Shown: positions 1-7,674 of the stretch, piece after piece
Layout: each line of letters begins with the position of its first letter
Position numbering within the stretch: position 1 is the first letter of the stretch
From: Flammeovirgaceae bacterium UBA5585
GTDB lineage: Bacteria > Bacteroidota > Bacteroidia > Cytophagales > Cyclobacteriaceae
NCBI GenBank assembly: GCA_002425185.1
Contig: DILT01000016.1
Span: forward strand, 124,001 to 188,000
Reading direction: 5' to 3'
Length of the DNA: 64,000 nt
Program-made: the position numbers and the translations under genes
Notes under the pieces: model-generated
What the model saw: only the letters and a program-made list of their open reading frames with translations
What the model was told of the DNA's origin: nothing
Databases searched by the model: none

Positions 1-1059
1 GTAGTGGACAGAGGACGTACAAATTTTGGCCTCTATGCGGATGCAGAATTAAATATAACTGACGACATTCTGCTTAGTGGTGCACTCCGTTTTGAAAACT
101 ACAGTGATTTTGGTCAAACACTTAACTTTAAGTTTGCCTCGCGTTATAACTTAGGAGAAAACTTTTCTATTCGCGCATCTGTTTCCAGCGGCTTCCGTGC
201 CCCTTCACTGGCTCAAATTCACTATAATCTGATTTTCAATAATATTGTTGCTGGCGCTTCTGTGCCTTCTCTTCTTTCAGCCAATACAAGCACCGTAACA
301 AAAGCATTTGGCATTGGTCCACTGCAAGAAGAAACTGCATTTAACAATAGTGTAGGCTTTACATTCAAAACAGGCGGCTTCACAACCACGGTTGATGCGT
401 ATTCCATTACAGTAGATAACAGAATTATACTGACGGATAACTTTGATGCTTCCGGACTGGGGCTGGGTGTTGATGCGGCACAGTTTTTTGCGAATGGTGT
501 GAATACAAAAACAACGGGTGTCGATATTGTGCTGACATACCAACGGCAGCTTTCTCAGAAGAGTAAGTTAACGGCAGGGCTTTCCGGTAATTTCAACTCC
601 CTGGACATTAAAAAAATCAACAACGGAACCCTAAACCCCTTTACCTTTTTCGGCCCCTTTTCGCAAGCCTACTTAAAGGCAGCAGCACCCGATTATAAAT
701 TTGGTGCACAAGTTGGTTATACGGCCGGAAAATTATCAGCTAATCTTTTCCTCACTCACTTCAGCCAGGTAATACTTCAGGATTTTCAATGGGTTGACAC
801 ACCGGCTACCAACCAAGCCGAAGCAGATGCTTTACTTGCCGTGGCAACCGATACCTATGATGCCGCTACAACGGTTGATGTAAGTGTTTCTTATCAGATT
901 ACACCAAAATTGAATTTTACCATTGGAGCAAATAATCTTCTGAATAAATACCCCACTCCGCAGTTCGATGCCTGGACCGATCAGGGAGGATTGATGGATT
1001 CCGTACAAATGGGTTCTGATGGCGCATACTATTTTGTCAGAGTCGGATTTAGATTTTAA
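1..1059 (+). CDS. TonB-dependent outer-membrane receptor, C-terminal part (5' end outside window)
   Basis: The frame is open from base 1, so this is the 3' end of a longer gene. The roughly 350 visible residues are alternating amphipathic strands typical of the beta-barrel of TonB-dependent receptors. They include the conserved GFRAPSLAQ segment near residue 66, an extended LNFTIGANNLLNKYP motif near the end, and a C-terminal Phe after YYFVRVGFRF, the usual outer-membrane beta-signal. Such receptors import siderophores, cobalamin or oligosaccharides across the outer membrane using TonB energy. The plug domain, any carboxypeptidase-like N-terminal domain and the substrate clues all lie upstream, so the ligand cannot be named. 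No SusD-like partner follows. A hairpin just after the stop probably ends transcription. Confidence 0.9.
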   Translation, partial: VVDRGRTNFGLYADAELNITDDILLSGALRFENYSDFGQTLNFKFASRYNLGENFSIRASVSSGFRAPSLAQIHYNLIFNNIVAGASVPSLLSANTSTVTKAFGIGPLQEETAFNNSVGFTFKTGGFTTTVDAYSITVDNRIILTDNFDASGLGLGVDAAQFFANGVNTKTTGVDIVLTYQRQLSQKSKLTAGLSGNFNSLDIKKINNGTLNPFTFFGPFSQAYLKAAAPDYKFGAQVGYTAGKLSANLFLTHFSQVILQDFQWVDTPATNQAEADALLAVATDTYDAATTVDVSVSYQITPKLNFTIGANNLLNKYPTPQFDAWTDQGGLMDSVQMGSDGAYYFVRVGFRF

Positions 1060-1077
1060 ACTTTTTAATCAGTAACA

Positions 1078-1116
1078 AAATGCCGTTCGGTTTATTACAA
1101 AAACCGGACGGCATTT
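1078..1116. terminator. Hairpin terminator after TonB receptor
   Basis: Arms AAATGCCGTTCGGT (1078-1091) and ACCGGACGGCATTT (1103-1116) pair over 14 positions with one G-T wobble around an 11-nt loop. A-rich DNA lies before and a TTTT run shortly after, so it could serve transcripts from the left. It overlaps a possible upstream ATG (1080) of the next gene, which argues against that start. Confidence 0.6.
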
Positions 1117-1127
1117 CACGTTTTAGT

Positions 1128-1469
1128 ATGCGAAAAGAATTAGCCAGACAGGAAGGTGAGCGAAAGAAGTTCAGGGCGGTGTTCAGCCGGCTGGGTAAAA
1201 AAACGAATTTCAAAGGCTATAGTGAGGAAACCATATTATTGAGTAATGTTGTTGATGCGGATACGAATAAACCCGTTACGGATCATGTGTGGTTTAGCTA
1301 TTCCAAAGCTTTTGAAAAAATTAATCTCACAAAGGGATGTATGCTGGAATTTGATGCACGGGTAAAGGCATACAAAAAAGGTTATGTAAACACCCGTTAT
1401 CGCATGAATAACCGATCGTTGGATTTTAAACTTAGTCACCCTACAAAAATCAGAAAAATTGAAGTGTGA
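1128..1469 (+). CDS. Small basic hypothetical protein (113 aa)
   Basis: The protein is 113 residues long and rich in Lys and Arg. I do not recognise the family. The middle part (VVDADTNKPVTDHVWFSYSK, then KGCMLEFDARVKAYKKGY) reads as short beta strands with alternating charged residues, which would suit a small OB-like or beta-barrel nucleic-acid-binding fold, but that is a guess. ATG 1128 (MRKELARQEG) is preferred over the in-frame ATG 1080, because the region 1078-1116 folds into a terminator-like hairpin. It converges on the acyltransferase gene that ends at 1476, leaving 6 bp between the stops. Confidence 0.65.
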   Translation: MRKELARQEGERKKFRAVFSRLGKKTNFKGYSEETILLSNVVDADTNKPVTDHVWFSYSKAFEKINLTKGCMLEFDARVKAYKKGYVNTRYRMNNRSLDFKLSHPTKIRKIEV

Positions 1470-1475
1470 TTTCCA

Positions 1476-2024
1476 TTACTGATTCAGGCTCGATTTCTCC
1501 GGATGACGGGCCGTAAACTTTCGATAGAAATTCTGAATTTCTGAAAGATCGCGTTGATAGTTGCCCGTGGGGTAAAACAAATCGCCAAAGCCGGCAACCT
1601 TTTTTCCATAATCGAGATACCCCAGGGCAATGGGCACCCCGGCCCCGACAGCCGTATGGTAAAAGCCTGATTTCCATTCTTTCACATAACTGCGCGTACC
1701 TTCCACAGCAATCATCAGTATCAACTCATCATGCTTTCGAAAAATACTAATCAGCGCATCCACCAGGTTATTGTGCTTTGAGCGATCTACGGGCATGCCT
1801 CCGGTGGCACGCATGAGCATACCCAACGGAAACTTAAAAAGACTGTCTTTAGCCAGAAAGCGAACCTTTACCCCACTGGCGTAGAGGGTAGCCAGCGCAA
1901 TCGGGTAATCCCAGTTGCTGGTATGCGGGGCAGCCACCAAAACACATTTTTTAACTGCAGGATCAAGCGTACTGCCTGTTCTCCAACCCATCAATTTTAA
2001 ATAAAGTCTGCAAAGCCATTTCAT
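1476..2024 (-). CDS. PlsC-like lysophospholipid/glycerol acyltransferase family protein
   Basis: The 182 residues carry both hallmark blocks of the PlsC/LPLAT family: the catalytic H-x4-D motif as HTSNWD (His34, Asp39) and the substrate-binding EGTR motif (108-111). The family transfers acyl groups from acyl-ACP or acyl-CoA to glycerol-phosphate-type acceptors at the inner face of the cytoplasmic membrane. The protein is shorter than classical PlsC (about 240 aa) and fits the small 1-acylglycerol-3-phosphate acyltransferase-like group that is common in Bacteroidota. The acceptor is unknown; it may act on an ornithine or glycine lipid rather than on phosphatidate. There is no operon partner on this strand. 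Confidence 0.85.
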   Translation of the reverse strand: MKWLCRLYLKLMGWRTGSTLDPAVKKCVLVAAPHTSNWDYPIALATLYASGVKVRFLAKDSLFKFPLGMLMRATGGMPVDRSKHNNLVDALISIFRKHDELILMIAVEGTRSYVKEWKSGFYHTAVGAGVPIALGYLDYGKKVAGFGDLFYPTGNYQRDLSEIQNFYRKFTARHPEKSSLNQ

Positions 2025-2091
2025 AACCCGAATTAAGCTACAAGGTGTAACATTTTAACGTTTTACAGAAATAGATAAAGTTTGCCGATGA

Positions 2092-2213
2092 TCCGCAAAC
2101 ATTACTTAAATGTCATGCCGGACTATGAGCCGGCATCTCATCGATGGTTTGGGATCGCGGGTCAAATATCTGCCTTTGCCGAAGCGGCTACGTGCAGGCA
2201 GGCCCGCGATGAC
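2092..2213 (+). repeat. Intergenic palindromic repeat, copy A, with nested smaller palindrome
   Basis: This copy matches the reverse complement of 13374-13457: shared blocks are TCCGCAAA, ATGTCATGCCGG, TGAGCCGGCATCTC, GATGGTT, GCGGGTCAAA and GCCCGCGATGAC. It contains two inverted repeats, ATGCCGG/CCGGCAT (2115-2136) and GCGGG/CCCGC. Copy A has extra DNA at about 2167-2201 holding its own palindrome (CTGCCT 2170-2175 / AGGCAG 2196-2201 around GCCGAAGCGGC), absent from copy B, so one mobile repeat appears nested in another. The rest of the 2025-2348 gap shows nothing else I can call. Confidence 0.8.
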
Positions 2214-2348
2214 TATAAATCAAGTTATAGGTATGTTTACGGACCATCATTTAAAGTTTTAATTACCAGAAAGTATTACCTGATTTAAATCATAAACGGC
2301 TCTGTATTTAAGATGTACTTTTATGACATATTTAATCAAAGAAGCATC

Positions 2349-2693
2349 ATGTCAGAAAAGAAAGAAACTGTTAAGGATAGTTTACCTGCGCAAGTCACTA
2401 CGCTTGAAGAACTTATTTCCTACCAACCGGATGCTGTTGTTAGTAAAACTATTATTAAGAAGTCAACTGGTACAGTAACCTTATTTGCGTTTGATAAAGG
2501 ACAAGGCTTAAGCGAACACACAGCACCCTTTGAAGCGCTGGTTTACCTGGTAGATGGTGAGGCAGAAATTTCTATAGCGGGTAAACCTAATTTAGTAAGG
2601 AAAGGCGAAATGATAATTTTACCGGCTAATATTCCGCATGCACTTCATGCTTTGCTGCCTTTTAAAATGCTGCTGACGATGGTTAAATCCTGA
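2349..2693 (+). CDS. Small cupin-domain protein
   Basis: This is a single-domain cupin of 114 residues. Motif 1 is seen as SEHTAPFEALVYLVDGE and motif 2 as GEMIILPANIPHALHAL. Only the His of HTAPFE and of PHAL, with the nearby Glu residues, could bind metal, so the metal set looks incomplete. The protein belongs to the family of small cytosolic cupins often induced by stress or acting as minor oxygenases or sensors; no substrate can be inferred. ATG 2349 (MSEKKETV) fits better than the in-frame ATG 2313, whose extra 12 residues (MYFYDIFNQRSI) are unlike family N-termini. The gene stands alone and converges on the next small gene. Confidence 0.8.
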   Translation: MSEKKETVKDSLPAQVTTLEELISYQPDAVVSKTIIKKSTGTVTLFAFDKGQGLSEHTAPFEALVYLVDGEAEISIAGKPNLVRKGEMIILPANIPHALHALLPFKMLLTMVKS

Positions 2694-2717
2694 TAGAATA
2701 CCAGACTGAAGAGCAGT

Positions 2718-2999
2718 TTACTCAAAGTCCATATCATCCGTGTATTGCATGCGAATGCGCATATACTCCTTTTCCAACCGATCCCATAAACCATCCTCCC
2801 ATGTATAGCCACTGATTTTTATGGCTTCCTTACTGGCCGCCTTACCGGTTACCGGTGGCGTCATACAACTTACATTCATACCCGCCTGCTGCATGCCATA
2901 GGTTTTGTTGGTAAAGGCATTTTCATTGGATACCTGCCCGCAGACTTCAAAAGTTCGTTTGGCATCATCGCGAATAACCAGCCAGTATTTAGAAAACAT
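2718..2999 (-). CDS. Hypothetical protein, 93 aa
   Basis: This is a small soluble protein without signal peptide or membrane segment, which I do not recognise. It starts MFSKYWLVIRDDAKRTFEV, contains two Cys (CGQ near 20, SCM near 45) and ends in a Trp- and acid-rich helix (GYTWEDGLWDRLEKEY). The coding look is good: balanced composition, an ATG start, and neighbours that keep clear of it on both sides. It could be a conserved Cytophagales orphan. It is transcribed away from the dienelactone hydrolase gene, with about 100 bp between the starts. Confidence 0.6.
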   Translation of the reverse strand: MFSKYWLVIRDDAKRTFEVCGQVSNENAFTNKTYGMQQAGMNVSCMTPPVTGKAASKEAIKISGYTWEDGLWDRLEKEYMRIRMQYTDDMDFE

Positions 3000-3098
3000 A
3001 GTATTAAGTAAGCTTTATAAAATTAACAATCACAAGCTACAACAACACAATCACATAAATACACTACCTTAAGGCAGGAAATAGCAAAATTATTAATC

Positions 3099-3986
3099 AT
3101 GAAAAAACTCAGCAAAGAAGATGTTCGCCAGGAGGTTTTTGACCTTTATGACGATTACGCGCACAACCGCATCGACAGAAGGCAATTTTTGGACAAGCTC
3201 TCAACCTATGCGGTTGGAGGCATAACCGTAGCCGCCCTTTCGAGTTTTTTAATGCCCGATTATGTGAATAAAATACAAGTGCAGGCTAACGACCCGCGCC
3301 TGATCAGCGAATACATCACCTATGATTCACCAAAAGGAGGTGGAAAAATTAAGGGATTGCTTTCGCGACCCAAAGAGGCTAAAGACAAACTGCCCGGCAT
3401 TGTGGTGGTCCATGAAAACCGGGGCCTCAACCCGCATACTGAAGATGTAGCGAGGCGTTTCGCGCTGGAAGGTTTTATATCGCTGGCACCCGATGCCCTA
3501 AGCCCTTTAGGTGGCTACCCGGGCTCTGACGATGAAGGTCGCTCCATGCAAGCCAAACGCGACCGCAATGAAATACTGGAAGATTTTATAGCAGCCTTTG
3601 ATGCGCTGGCAAAAAATGAACACTGTACCGGTAAAGTGGGTGTGGTGGGATTTTGTTTTGGCGGATGGGTCTCTAACATGATGGCTGCCCGCGTTCCCGG
3701 ACTTTTGGCTGCGGTCCCCTACTATGGCGGCCAGGCCCCGATTGATTTGGTACCAAACATCAAAGCCCCCCTACAACTGCACTATGCCGGTTTAGACACG
3801 CGCGTAAACGAAGGCTGGCCGGCTTATGAGGCCGCATTGAAAGAACATAACAAATCATATGAAGTTCATTTCTATCCCGATGTGAATCACGGATTCCTAA
3901 ACGACACTACGCCACGCTTCGATAAAGCCGCCACCGACCTGGCCTGGAGCAGGACAATAGCATTTTTTAAGAAGCATCTTGGGTAA
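3099..3986 (+). CDS. Dienelactone hydrolase family protein with twin-arginine signal
   Basis: This is an alpha/beta hydrolase of the dienelactone hydrolase family, 295 aa. The catalytic triad is visible as Cys186 (GFCFGG), Asp233 (GLDTR) and His264 (VNHGF), with the usual Glu106 in HENRG. Residues 26-52 (DRRQFLDKL followed by a hydrophobic stretch) form a Tat-type signal or anchor, so the enzyme is probably exported folded or membrane-tethered. Family members cleave ester or lactone bonds of small molecules; the true substrate is not evident. The long cytosolic-type N-terminus before the RR pair (25 residues) is typical of Bacteroidota members. The gene ends just upstream of the integrated element and shares a bidirectional terminator with the original tRNA-Thr transcript. 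Confidence 0.88.
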   Translation: MKKLSKEDVRQEVFDLYDDYAHNRIDRRQFLDKLSTYAVGGITVAALSSFLMPDYVNKIQVQANDPRLISEYITYDSPKGGGKIKGLLSRPKEAKDKLPGIVVVHENRGLNPHTEDVARRFALEGFISLAPDALSPLGGYPGSDDEGRSMQAKRDRNEILEDFIAAFDALAKNEHCTGKVGVVGFCFGGWVSNMMAARVPGLLAAVPYYGGQAPIDLVPNIKAPLQLHYAGLDTRVNEGWPAYEAALKEHNKSYEVHFYPDVNHGFLNDTTPRFDKAATDLAWSRTIAFFKKHLG

Positions 3987-4120
3987 AGAAATTCCGCTTC
4001 AGTTAAATGGTAATCTAATGATCTCAATGCGATCCTCGAATCTCAGCATCTTTTGCGAGTAAAGCTGAGGGGGTGGAAATGGAGAACTAAATCGCAGCTT
4101 TTTGTAACGCTGAAGGAATA

Positions 4121-4156
4121 AAAAGAGCACTCATCAATAACTGATAAGTGCTTTTT
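4121..4156. terminator. Bidirectional terminator, originally downstream of tRNA-Thr
   Basis: An 11-bp stem (4126-4136 with 4142-4152, one wobble) closes a 5-nt loop, with AAAA before and TTTTT after. It serves the hydrolase gene from the left. Before the element inserted, it lay 3' of tRNA-Thr and would have ended that transcript. The rest of 3987-4120 shows no gene. Confidence 0.75.
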
Positions 4157-4157
4157 G

Positions 4158-4203
4158 AAGAGCCCCCTGCCGGAATCGAACCAGCGACCTACTGATTACA
4201 AGT
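4158..4203. repeat. Left attachment repeat (tRNA-Thr 3' fragment)
   Basis: This is identical over 46 bp to 9168-9213. It contains the tRNA-Thr acceptor 3' strand, T arm and anticodon region but not the 5' half, so it is a non-functional tRNA remnant. Identity stops inside the anticodon stem-loop, which suggests strand exchange in or near the anticodon loop, as for many tyrosine recombinases. Confidence 0.93.
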
Positions 4204-4317
4204 TATTTCCGATATTCTTTCGATAACTACCAATTCCTTCATATCTTTACAAAAACAAGGTTTTTAGTCTATTTAGTCATACTATTAAATACCGTTGTTT
4301 TTAGGCTATTTCATGGT

Positions 4318-4339
4318 TTTGTGTCAAAGTTGTGTCAAA
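4318..4339 (+). promoter_or_regulatory. Left tandem GTGTCAAA pair: putative integrase arm-type sites
   Basis: Two GTGTCAAA octamers start 11 bp apart (4321 and 4332), one helical turn. The 22-bp block recurs once, in the same orientation, near the other end (9098-9119) with a single mismatch. Position and spacing suit arm-binding sites for the integrase or its accessory factor. TTTG at 4318-4321 and TAAATTTT at 4341-4348 (19-nt spacer) also resemble a Bacteroidota promoter for the integrase gene, so binding could autoregulate it. Confidence 0.55.
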
Positions 4340-4387
4340 GTAAATTTTAGTAAAAACTAAACGGCCTCAATAGAGCCCCTATAAGCG

Positions 4388-5761
4388 ATGAAAAAAGTAA
4401 AGTCAAAGGTTGCTACCCCTGAGCCTATTTTGTGGCAATGGAGCGAAAACAATGAAGGAAAACACCCGGTTAAAATGCGAATTACTTTCGACCGGAAACG
4501 GAATTACTATCCTATCCAAGTTGAGGGTAAAAATCTGTTCTTATCGGAAAGCGAATGGGAAGAGCTGCAAGACCTTAAGCAGAAAGTCAGAGGCGACAAA
4601 AAGAAAACCCGTGAAGCTATTGCAGAGGCTTTAACTCTTGCGTTGTCTGCAATCGAAAAGGCTACTTCAAATAACCGCCCTTTTACCTTTGAACGTTTTG
4701 AAATGGAGTTTCTTACTCAGGAAACTAAAAAGGGTTTCTTAGCCCTATTCAGAAAGCACTTGAAAGACGTTCAAAATGAAGGCCGGATAGGTACATACAA
4801 AGCCTATAAAAACGCTTATAGTGCTTTCAACAAATTCAGAGGGGCTAAGTATGACAAAAAGGGAAACGAAATTAATCCGGGCAAGGAATTAAGCCCGACC
4901 GACCTCACTCCCTCCATGCTGAAAGACTTTGAAGCCTACATGAAGAAACAAGGAGCCGGAAAGACCACAATCGGAATTTATATGCGCTCTTTGAAAGTTG
5001 TTTTCAATGTCGCTGCAAGTGATAACCCTTCACTAAACGAATTTTATCCCTTTGCAATAAAGCAAACCGATAAAGCCCGGTATAAAATCAAAACGGGCTC
5101 AGGAAAGAAAGGCGATGCACTCACACCCGAACAACTTGAAAAACTTGCAGCGATTGAAGTTGAACCCGGAACACCTGAGCATGAATCCAAACTTCTTTGG
5201 TTGTTCTCATTCTATTGTCAAGGCATGAACTTCAAAGACATTGCCGGGCTGAAATACAGAAACATTGATTTGCAAAATCAGGTCATTACATACGTCCGGG
5301 CAAAGACTCAGGACACAGAAGCAGAGGAAAAACCGATGCAGGTTCCAATTAATGAAGCGATTAAAAACATCATTACGGCAATCGGGAACCCGGATAAGAA
5401 ACCGGATTCATTTGTTTTCGATATTATCCCAATGGGTTTGACTTCAACCGTTATGAGGCGAACCAATGCACCTAAAACGAATCAGGAAAGACTTGACGAA
5501 ATAGTAAGGCAGAAAATCAAAATGGTAAACAAGCGATTGAAGCAGCTTTGCGAATCAAATGAACTTCCGGCAATTACTACCTATTGGGCAAGGCATACTT
5601 ATGCAAGTTTATTGAAGCAAGCGGGTGAATCCGTTGAACTAATCCGGGAGCTTTTAGGACATAGCGACATAAGAACAACAGAAGCCTATTTGAATCGCTT
5701 TGACATAGGCAGAAAGAAAGAAGCGAATGACAAAATATTTTCATCGCTTAAAATCGCTTAA
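4388..5761 (+). CDS. Tyrosine recombinase/integrase of the tRNA-Thr element
   Basis: The 457 residues have an N-terminal arm-binding region (about 1-110), a SAM-like core-binding domain (115-220) and a C-terminal catalytic domain (245-450). Visible catalytic residues are Arg402 in ARHTYA, His425 in LGHSD and the nucleophile Tyr434 in TEAYLNR. At the first-arginine position (usually GLR) the sequence reads GMNFKD, so Asn281 replaces it; loss of this Arg is known for IntDOT of CTnDOT. The enzyme should integrate and excise the element at the 46-bp repeats in tRNA-Thr. It is the left-most gene, beside the tRNA remnant and the left octamer pair. Start ATG 4388 gives a full-length family N-terminus. 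Confidence 0.93.
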   Translation: MKKVKSKVATPEPILWQWSENNEGKHPVKMRITFDRKRNYYPIQVEGKNLFLSESEWEELQDLKQKVRGDKKKTREAIAEALTLALSAIEKATSNNRPFTFERFEMEFLTQETKKGFLALFRKHLKDVQNEGRIGTYKAYKNAYSAFNKFRGAKYDKKGNEINPGKELSPTDLTPSMLKDFEAYMKKQGAGKTTIGIYMRSLKVVFNVAASDNPSLNEFYPFAIKQTDKARYKIKTGSGKKGDALTPEQLEKLAAIEVEPGTPEHESKLLWLFSFYCQGMNFKDIAGLKYRNIDLQNQVITYVRAKTQDTEAEEKPMQVPINEAIKNIITAIGNPDKKPDSFVFDIIPMGLTSTVMRRTNAPKTNQERLDEIVRQKIKMVNKRLKQLCESNELPAITTYWARHTYASLLKQAGESVELIRELLGHSDIRTTEAYLNRFDIGRKKEANDKIFSSLKIA

Positions 5762-6040
5762 TAGTTAGCGACTTATAAAGAATGTTATTCAAATCAATTT
5801 GCAAATTGTTCAAATTATTTTTACTCAAGTAAATTTATTTCCGTTTTTTATTGATTCAATTGGATTTTTATAGCGAAATTTGAACATCATTCAAACACTT
5901 GCAGTAGTTTGTTAATCTAAAGGAAAGATTAAAAAATAAGCCGGGTGATTTTCCGTGAATGATATACTTCTCTTCCGGGAGGTCTGCAATAAAGGACGTT
6001 GCAACGGGCGTAATGAAATAAAAACTTCAACGCTTATGCC
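5762..6040 (+). promoter_or_regulatory. Control region between integrase and excisionase-like gene
   Basis: This is an AT-rich 279-bp gap. It holds a perfect 14-bp palindrome CAATTTGCAAATTG (5795-5808) flanked on both sides by TTCAAAT (5788-5794, 5809-5815), and a TTTGAA/TTCAAA inverted repeat (5879-5884, 5890-5895). The latter overlaps a possible -33 TTTG with an imperfect -7 TAGTTTG at 5905-5911. A 10-bp palindrome CGTTGCAACG lies at 5997-6006. The likely role is the operator/promoter of the rightward element operon and perhaps excisionase binding. About 130 nt of untranslated leader follows. Confidence 0.5.
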
Positions 6041-6313
6041 ATGTCCAAAGTATTTGAAATCTCGAATCCCTTTTTAGAAATCTCTCAGCGACTTGATGCA
6101 ATTGAAAAATTGTTAATTGAGCGTATCCCGGAAAACCGACCAATTCCAAAAACTAAAACGTACATGAACGCAAAGGAAGCAGCCGAATATTTACGGATTG
6201 CACGGCAAACATTGTACGTCATGACCTCAAACAAACGAATCCCATTTCTTAAGAAAGGGAAAGCCGTTTTATTCCGTCAAGCCGACTTAGACAAGTGGCT
6301 TTCAGAAAATTAA
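6041..6313 (+). CDS. Excisionase/AlpA-like helix-turn-helix protein
   Basis: This is a 90-residue protein. Residues 1-30 form a possible coiled coil (LDAIEKLLIER). Residues 41-88 form a MerR-like winged HTH of the excisionase (HTH_17) type: YMNAKEAAEYLRIARQTLYV, then RIPFLKKGKAVLFRQADLDKWL. Such proteins bend DNA to drive excision and in satellites such as P4 and PICIs (AlpA) also act as transcriptional switches. As the only obvious regulator in the element, downstream of a palindrome-rich control region, it may do both jobs. Start ATG 6041 gives the whole domain. This type is very common in Bacteroidota mobile elements. Confidence 0.85.
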   Translation: MSKVFEISNPFLEISQRLDAIEKLLIERIPENRPIPKTKTYMNAKEAAEYLRIARQTLYVMTSNKRIPFLKKGKAVLFRQADLDKWLSEN

Positions 6314-6339
6314 TCATCAATCATTTAAAAATTTCACTC

Positions 6340-6558
6340 ATGAAGTTAGAAGAGTTTTTATCAGACTTAGAGAAACAGCACGTTCCGAATCAATCCCGGA
6401 AAGCTGCAAGCATTGTAACGGGAACACCTTTAGAAATTCCCGAACATCAAACCAAAATTGAGCTTCATAACTATTTAGTCAATTATGGTTTGCAACCGAA
6501 TAGCCCCCTATTCATGACACTTTGGGAAAGACATTCGAAAGGATTAAAGCTCCGATAA
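6340..6558 (+). CDS. Unknown element protein, 72 aa
   Basis: The gene lies between the excisionase-like gene and the 227-aa gene, with 3 bp to the next start, so it is co-transcribed. The product starts MKLEEFLSDLEKQHV, continues with a short basic stretch (NQSRKAASIVTG) and ends in a basic tail (ERHSKGLKLR). No motif is recognised. ATG 6340 is chosen over the in-frame ATG 6295, because the earlier one overlaps the end of the excisionase-like gene and lacks a natural leader. Soluble, no membrane segment. It could be a small regulator or a host-takeover factor, but nothing in the sequence decides it. Confidence 0.65.
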   Translation: MKLEEFLSDLEKQHVPNQSRKAASIVTGTPLEIPEHQTKIELHNYLVNYGLQPNSPLFMTLWERHSKGLKLR

Positions 6559-6561
6559 GCC

Positions 6562-7245
6562 ATGAAAATAATTATCTCAAAAAGCCAGGCTTTGCCCGGC
6601 AATATTAACGGCCTTACAACGGGAAAGGGTATCCTATCAAATTTGGTTGACGTCCTTAAAAAATTTGAGACGGAAACCCATATTCCCGTTGTTAATTTCT
6701 CAGTGAAAATAACAGCGATTGATTTTATCAATACTCTATCGGAAGTAGTGCCCAATTCAGACAGAAGTAAGCAGCTTCATTTCAGGATTGACGTTGTGAA
6801 TGACTGCAAAGCGTTTGAATCATGGGTAAAGAAAAAAATCATTGAGAGAGAGGGAAGCAAGTTAGCCGGAATCCAAATGACTGAGGAAGCTATGTTTCAA
6901 ATGATTCAACTTCCTTCCGGTTTGATTCTCGAAATGATTGAAGGCTTAAGAAATCTTGACTCATTCCGGGCAGAGTTACCCAAAGAACAAATCTTTTGGG
7001 ATTACCTGAGCATTGATAAAGGAAAAGTAATCATTCAGCCCGAAGCAGAGGCAGCGATAAACGAAAGACTAACCGTTTACGCAAATGCAGCTCAAACAAA
7101 ATTCATTCATGCAGCTAATGACCTGCTAAGACAATTATCAGAGCTTGAAAATACTTTTCACGCTCCCGGTATTGTCTTAAAAGGCTCTTCCCTGTATGGC
7201 AATACTTACAAGTTCAATTCAGAATATTTAAACCACATACACTAA
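6562..7245 (+). CDS. Unknown element protein, 227 aa
   Basis: This is the largest unrecognised product of the element: soluble, mixed alpha/beta, no signal peptide. Residues 1-60 look like beta strands (MKIIISKSQALPG, then PVVNFSVKITAIDF), followed by a helical middle and a long C-terminal helix (YANAAQTKFIHAANDLLRQL). No nuclease, helicase, capsid or methylase motif is visible. Its stop overlaps the next start by one base (TAATG), so the two products are probably made in fixed ratio and may act together. Possible roles include capsid-size redirection, anti-phage interference or replication support, none of which the sequence establishes. Confidence 0.8.
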   Translation: MKIIISKSQALPGNINGLTTGKGILSNLVDVLKKFETETHIPVVNFSVKITAIDFINTLSEVVPNSDRSKQLHFRIDVVNDCKAFESWVKKKIIEREGSKLAGIQMTEEAMFQMIQLPSGLILEMIEGLRNLDSFRAELPKEQIFWDYLSIDKGKVIIQPEAEAAINERLTVYANAAQTKFIHAANDLLRQLSELENTFHAPGIVLKGSSLYGNTYKFNSEYLNHIH

Positions 7246-7643
7246 TGAAAGCAGAAGAGAAACAAATTACACCGGAACCCGAAAACAGACTTTCCGGTCA
7301 TGGCTATACAGCCGGGCAAGTTCATGAAATTCATGAACTACAAAAGCAGTCCTTAAAAGGTGAAGCTGAAATTCCGTTAATCGAACCGAATAACGGGAAG
7401 CCTGAGAATTTCAAAGATTCATTTTTCAAAAATGAGTTTGCAGGGCATAAGATTTCAAAGTTTGATGCAGTCCATTACCATGTAATACAGGAACAACGAT
7501 TCTTTGACCCGAACACAGGCGAAAGGAAAAGCACGGCTTTTATTCAGCAATACCACAAAGAAGCCTTTGACTTCATGATTACGAACAAAGGTTTTGGCGG
7601 AATGATTACCCACGTATTACATGACCCTACACGCAAAGTTTAA
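7245..7643 (+). CDS. Unknown element protein, 132 aa
   Basis: The gene is translationally coupled to the 227-aa gene (shared TAATG). The N-terminal 60 residues are polar and probably disordered (PEPENRLSGHGYTAGQVHEI). The C-terminal half is compact, with many aromatics and His (KFDAVHYHVIQEQRFFDPN, then FIQQYHKEAFDFMI). No domain is recognised. The pattern of a disordered head and a small folded tail suits an adaptor or structural protein. The composition agrees with its neighbours, so it is part of the element and not a later insertion. Confidence 0.78.
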   Translation: MKAEEKQITPEPENRLSGHGYTAGQVHEIHELQKQSLKGEAEIPLIEPNNGKPENFKDSFFKNEFAGHKISKFDAVHYHVIQEQRFFDPNTGERKSTAFIQQYHKEAFDFMITNKGFGGMITHVLHDPTRKV

Positions 7644-7674
7644 ACTGATTTAGAATCAAAAAATTTCAATTCAC

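Noticed and set aside
2082..2288. 68-codon open frame on the plus strand
   Set aside because: It lies mostly within the palindromic repeat 2092-2213; the encoded residues mirror the repeat and show no protein-like pattern.
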